Below, one piece after another: positions 4,539-5,525 of a stretch of DNA of 5,525 nt (positions are counted from its first letter, which is position 1; each line of letters begins with the position of its first letter). Under the pieces are notes generated by a model, which saw only the letters and a program-made list of their open reading frames with translations, was not told the origin of the DNA and made no database searches. Source of the DNA: Dehalococcoidia bacterium (GTDB lineage: Bacteria > Chloroflexota > Dehalococcoidia > UBA2985); contig JASLXI010000079.1 in NCBI GenBank assembly GCA_030740415.1, positions 1-5,525 of the forward strand, written 5' to 3'. The translations under genes and the position numbers were made by a program.

Positions 4539-5525
4539 ATGGCCGAGACCTCAAGAACAGATGTTGCCGTTCTAAGTGGGGCGAGGCAGAGGACAGGAAT
4601 TTTCTATGGCTGGTATGTGGTAGCCGCCGCTGCCGCCATCAATGTATATGGAGCTGGGGTATGGTTTTACGGTTTTCCCATCTTCTTCAAGGTCTTGCTA
4701 GACGAGTTTGGCTGGACCGCCGCGGCGGGCGCCGCCGTCATCTCCCTATCCAGACTGGAGGGCGGTCTGGAAGGGCCGATCATAGGCTGGGCAGTGGACA
4801 AGTTTGGGCCCCGCAAAATGGCAATTATCGGGGCAGTGATCGCCGGCACTGGCTTCTTGTTTATGAGCCAGGTCACTTCCCTTGATATAGGGCCCGTGCA
4901 CATCAGCGCGTTCATCGTCTTTGTCCTCCTTTATGCGGGATGGATGTCTATTGGGTATAACACTGGTTTTGGCCATGCTAGCCAGGCCGCGGTCAACGCC
5001 TGGTTCATCAAGAAGAGGTCCCGGGCCTTCGCCGTCTTCTCCCTGGGAGCGGGCGGCAGCGGCCTGACGGTATTTGCCCTGGGGTGGATAGTGAACGACT
5101 ACGGCTGGCGGACCGCGGCCTTTCTTGCCGGGGTCGGTATCTTCGCCATTGTGATTCCACTCTCGATGATGCTGAGGCATAAACCGGAGCAGTACGGCTA
5201 TCTCCCAGATGGCGAGGAACCCGAGAGAGAAAGAGACTCGCTCACTGAAGGCGATCCTATCGCGTCGGAAGAGAACCCGACCACCTCAACTGAAAACAGG
5301 CATGGTGAACTGTTCTCAATAAAGGCTTGGTCGGCAGATCAAGACTTCAGCATCAAACAAGCTCTCGCATCCTTGGCCTTCTGGATGCTGGTGCTTGGCA
5401 CCACGGCCAGGGCCGTAGCTATGACCTCGGTGGTGATCCACGAAGTCAACTACCTAACCAACGTCCGGGCCATCCCGCTGTTCCATGCCAGTACCGCGCT
5501 GGGAGCGATGGTGACCATCAGCCTT
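4539..5525 (+). CDS. MFS transporter, OFA/monocarboxylate-type (3' end outside window)
   Basis: Inner-membrane secondary carrier of the major facilitator superfamily; 329 residues are visible and the frame is still open at the window end. The N-terminus is short and cytosolic, with GIFYGWYVV leading into TM1 (about 24-50). TM2 is at about 59-83, followed by the MFS motif A-like loop GWAVDKFGPRKM (83-94) with Asp87, Gly90 and Arg92. TM3 is about 94-111, TM4 119-139, TM5 163-185, TM6 191-211. The block VNAWFIKKRSRAFAV (152-166) between TM4 and TM5 and the RHKPEQYGYLPDGEE stretch after TM6 are typical of the oxalate/formate antiporter and monocarboxylate porter-like branch. A long, charged central loop (about 213-275) then leads into TM7 (about 276-300). 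The start is ATG 4539 with a good Shine-Dalgarno. Substrate is probably a small organic anion by family, but no substrate residue can be read here. The neighbour is the 259-aa hypothetical, 94 bases upstream. The other half (TM8-12) is missing from the window. Confidence 0.92.
   Translation, partial: MAETSRTDVAVLSGARQRTGIFYGWYVVAAAAAINVYGAGVWFYGFPIFFKVLLDEFGWTAAAGAAVISLSRLEGGLEGPIIGWAVDKFGPRKMAIIGAVIAGTGFLFMSQVTSLDIGPVHISAFIVFVLLYAGWMSIGYNTGFGHASQAAVNAWFIKKRSRAFAVFSLGAGGSGLTVFALGWIVNDYGWRTAAFLAGVGIFAIVIPLSMMLRHKPEQYGYLPDGEEPERERDSLTEGDPIASEENPTTSTENRHGELFSIKAWSADQDFSIKQALASLAFWMLVLGTTARAVAMTSVVIHEVNYLTNVRAIPLFHASTALGAMVTISL

Noticed and set aside
4505..4885. 126-codon plus-strand frame overlapping the MFS start
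   Set aside because: Out of frame with the MFS gene, which has the better ribosome site and a continuous membrane protein reading; this frame yields Arg/Gly/Cys-rich noise.
4746..5180. 144-codon minus-strand open frame
   Set aside because: Lies opposite the MFS gene; composition is a reverse-complement shadow of transporter codons.

Overview
This is a bacterial chromosomal fragment of moderately high GC (by eye, not computed). It carries housekeeping and metabolic genes and no mobile element, RNA gene or CRISPR array that I can see. The gene set and protein style suggest an environmental Chloroflexota bacterium, perhaps Dehalococcoidia-like. The gene set is: a trans-polyprenyl diphosphate synthase, a YtcJ-like amidohydrolase, lipoyl synthase, desulforedoxin-like mini-proteins and an OFA/monocarboxylate-type MFS carrier. 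That lineage is an impression from family resemblance, not a result.

Layout: (1) 3-563, plus strand, the C-terminal part of a polyprenyl diphosphate synthase, cut by the window start. (2) 576-2123, minus strand, a metal-dependent amidohydrolase that converges on the synthase with a 12-base gap. (3) 2155-3048, minus strand, lipA (lipoyl synthase), 31 bases upstream of the amidohydrolase and probably co-transcribed with it. (4) 3049-3211, a divergent intergenic region with a near-consensus sigma70-type promoter (TTGACC, 17-base spacer, TATAAT) firing rightward. (5) 3212-3328 and 3389-3532, plus strand, two tandem paralogous mini-genes of 38 and 47 codons encoding desulforedoxin-like CxxC...C[C/H] metal-binding proteins. 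(6) 3665-4444, plus strand, an unrecognised 259-residue protein with a strongly acidic tail. (7) 4539-5525, plus strand, the N-terminal 329 residues of an MFS transporter, cut by the window end.

How they relate: lipA supplies the lipoyl cofactor for 2-oxoacid dehydrogenases and the glycine cleavage system, and the prenyl synthase makes the isoprenoid chain of quinones or cell-wall carriers. The amidohydrolase and the MFS carrier look like accessory catabolism and uptake, but nothing in the window fixes their substrates. The two mini-proteins form a small unit, with their own promoter and (for the second) a strong Shine-Dalgarno. They are the most interesting part of the window because they are short enough for gene callers to miss, and because the first has His where the family has its last Cys. 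I see no convincing new multi-gene system.
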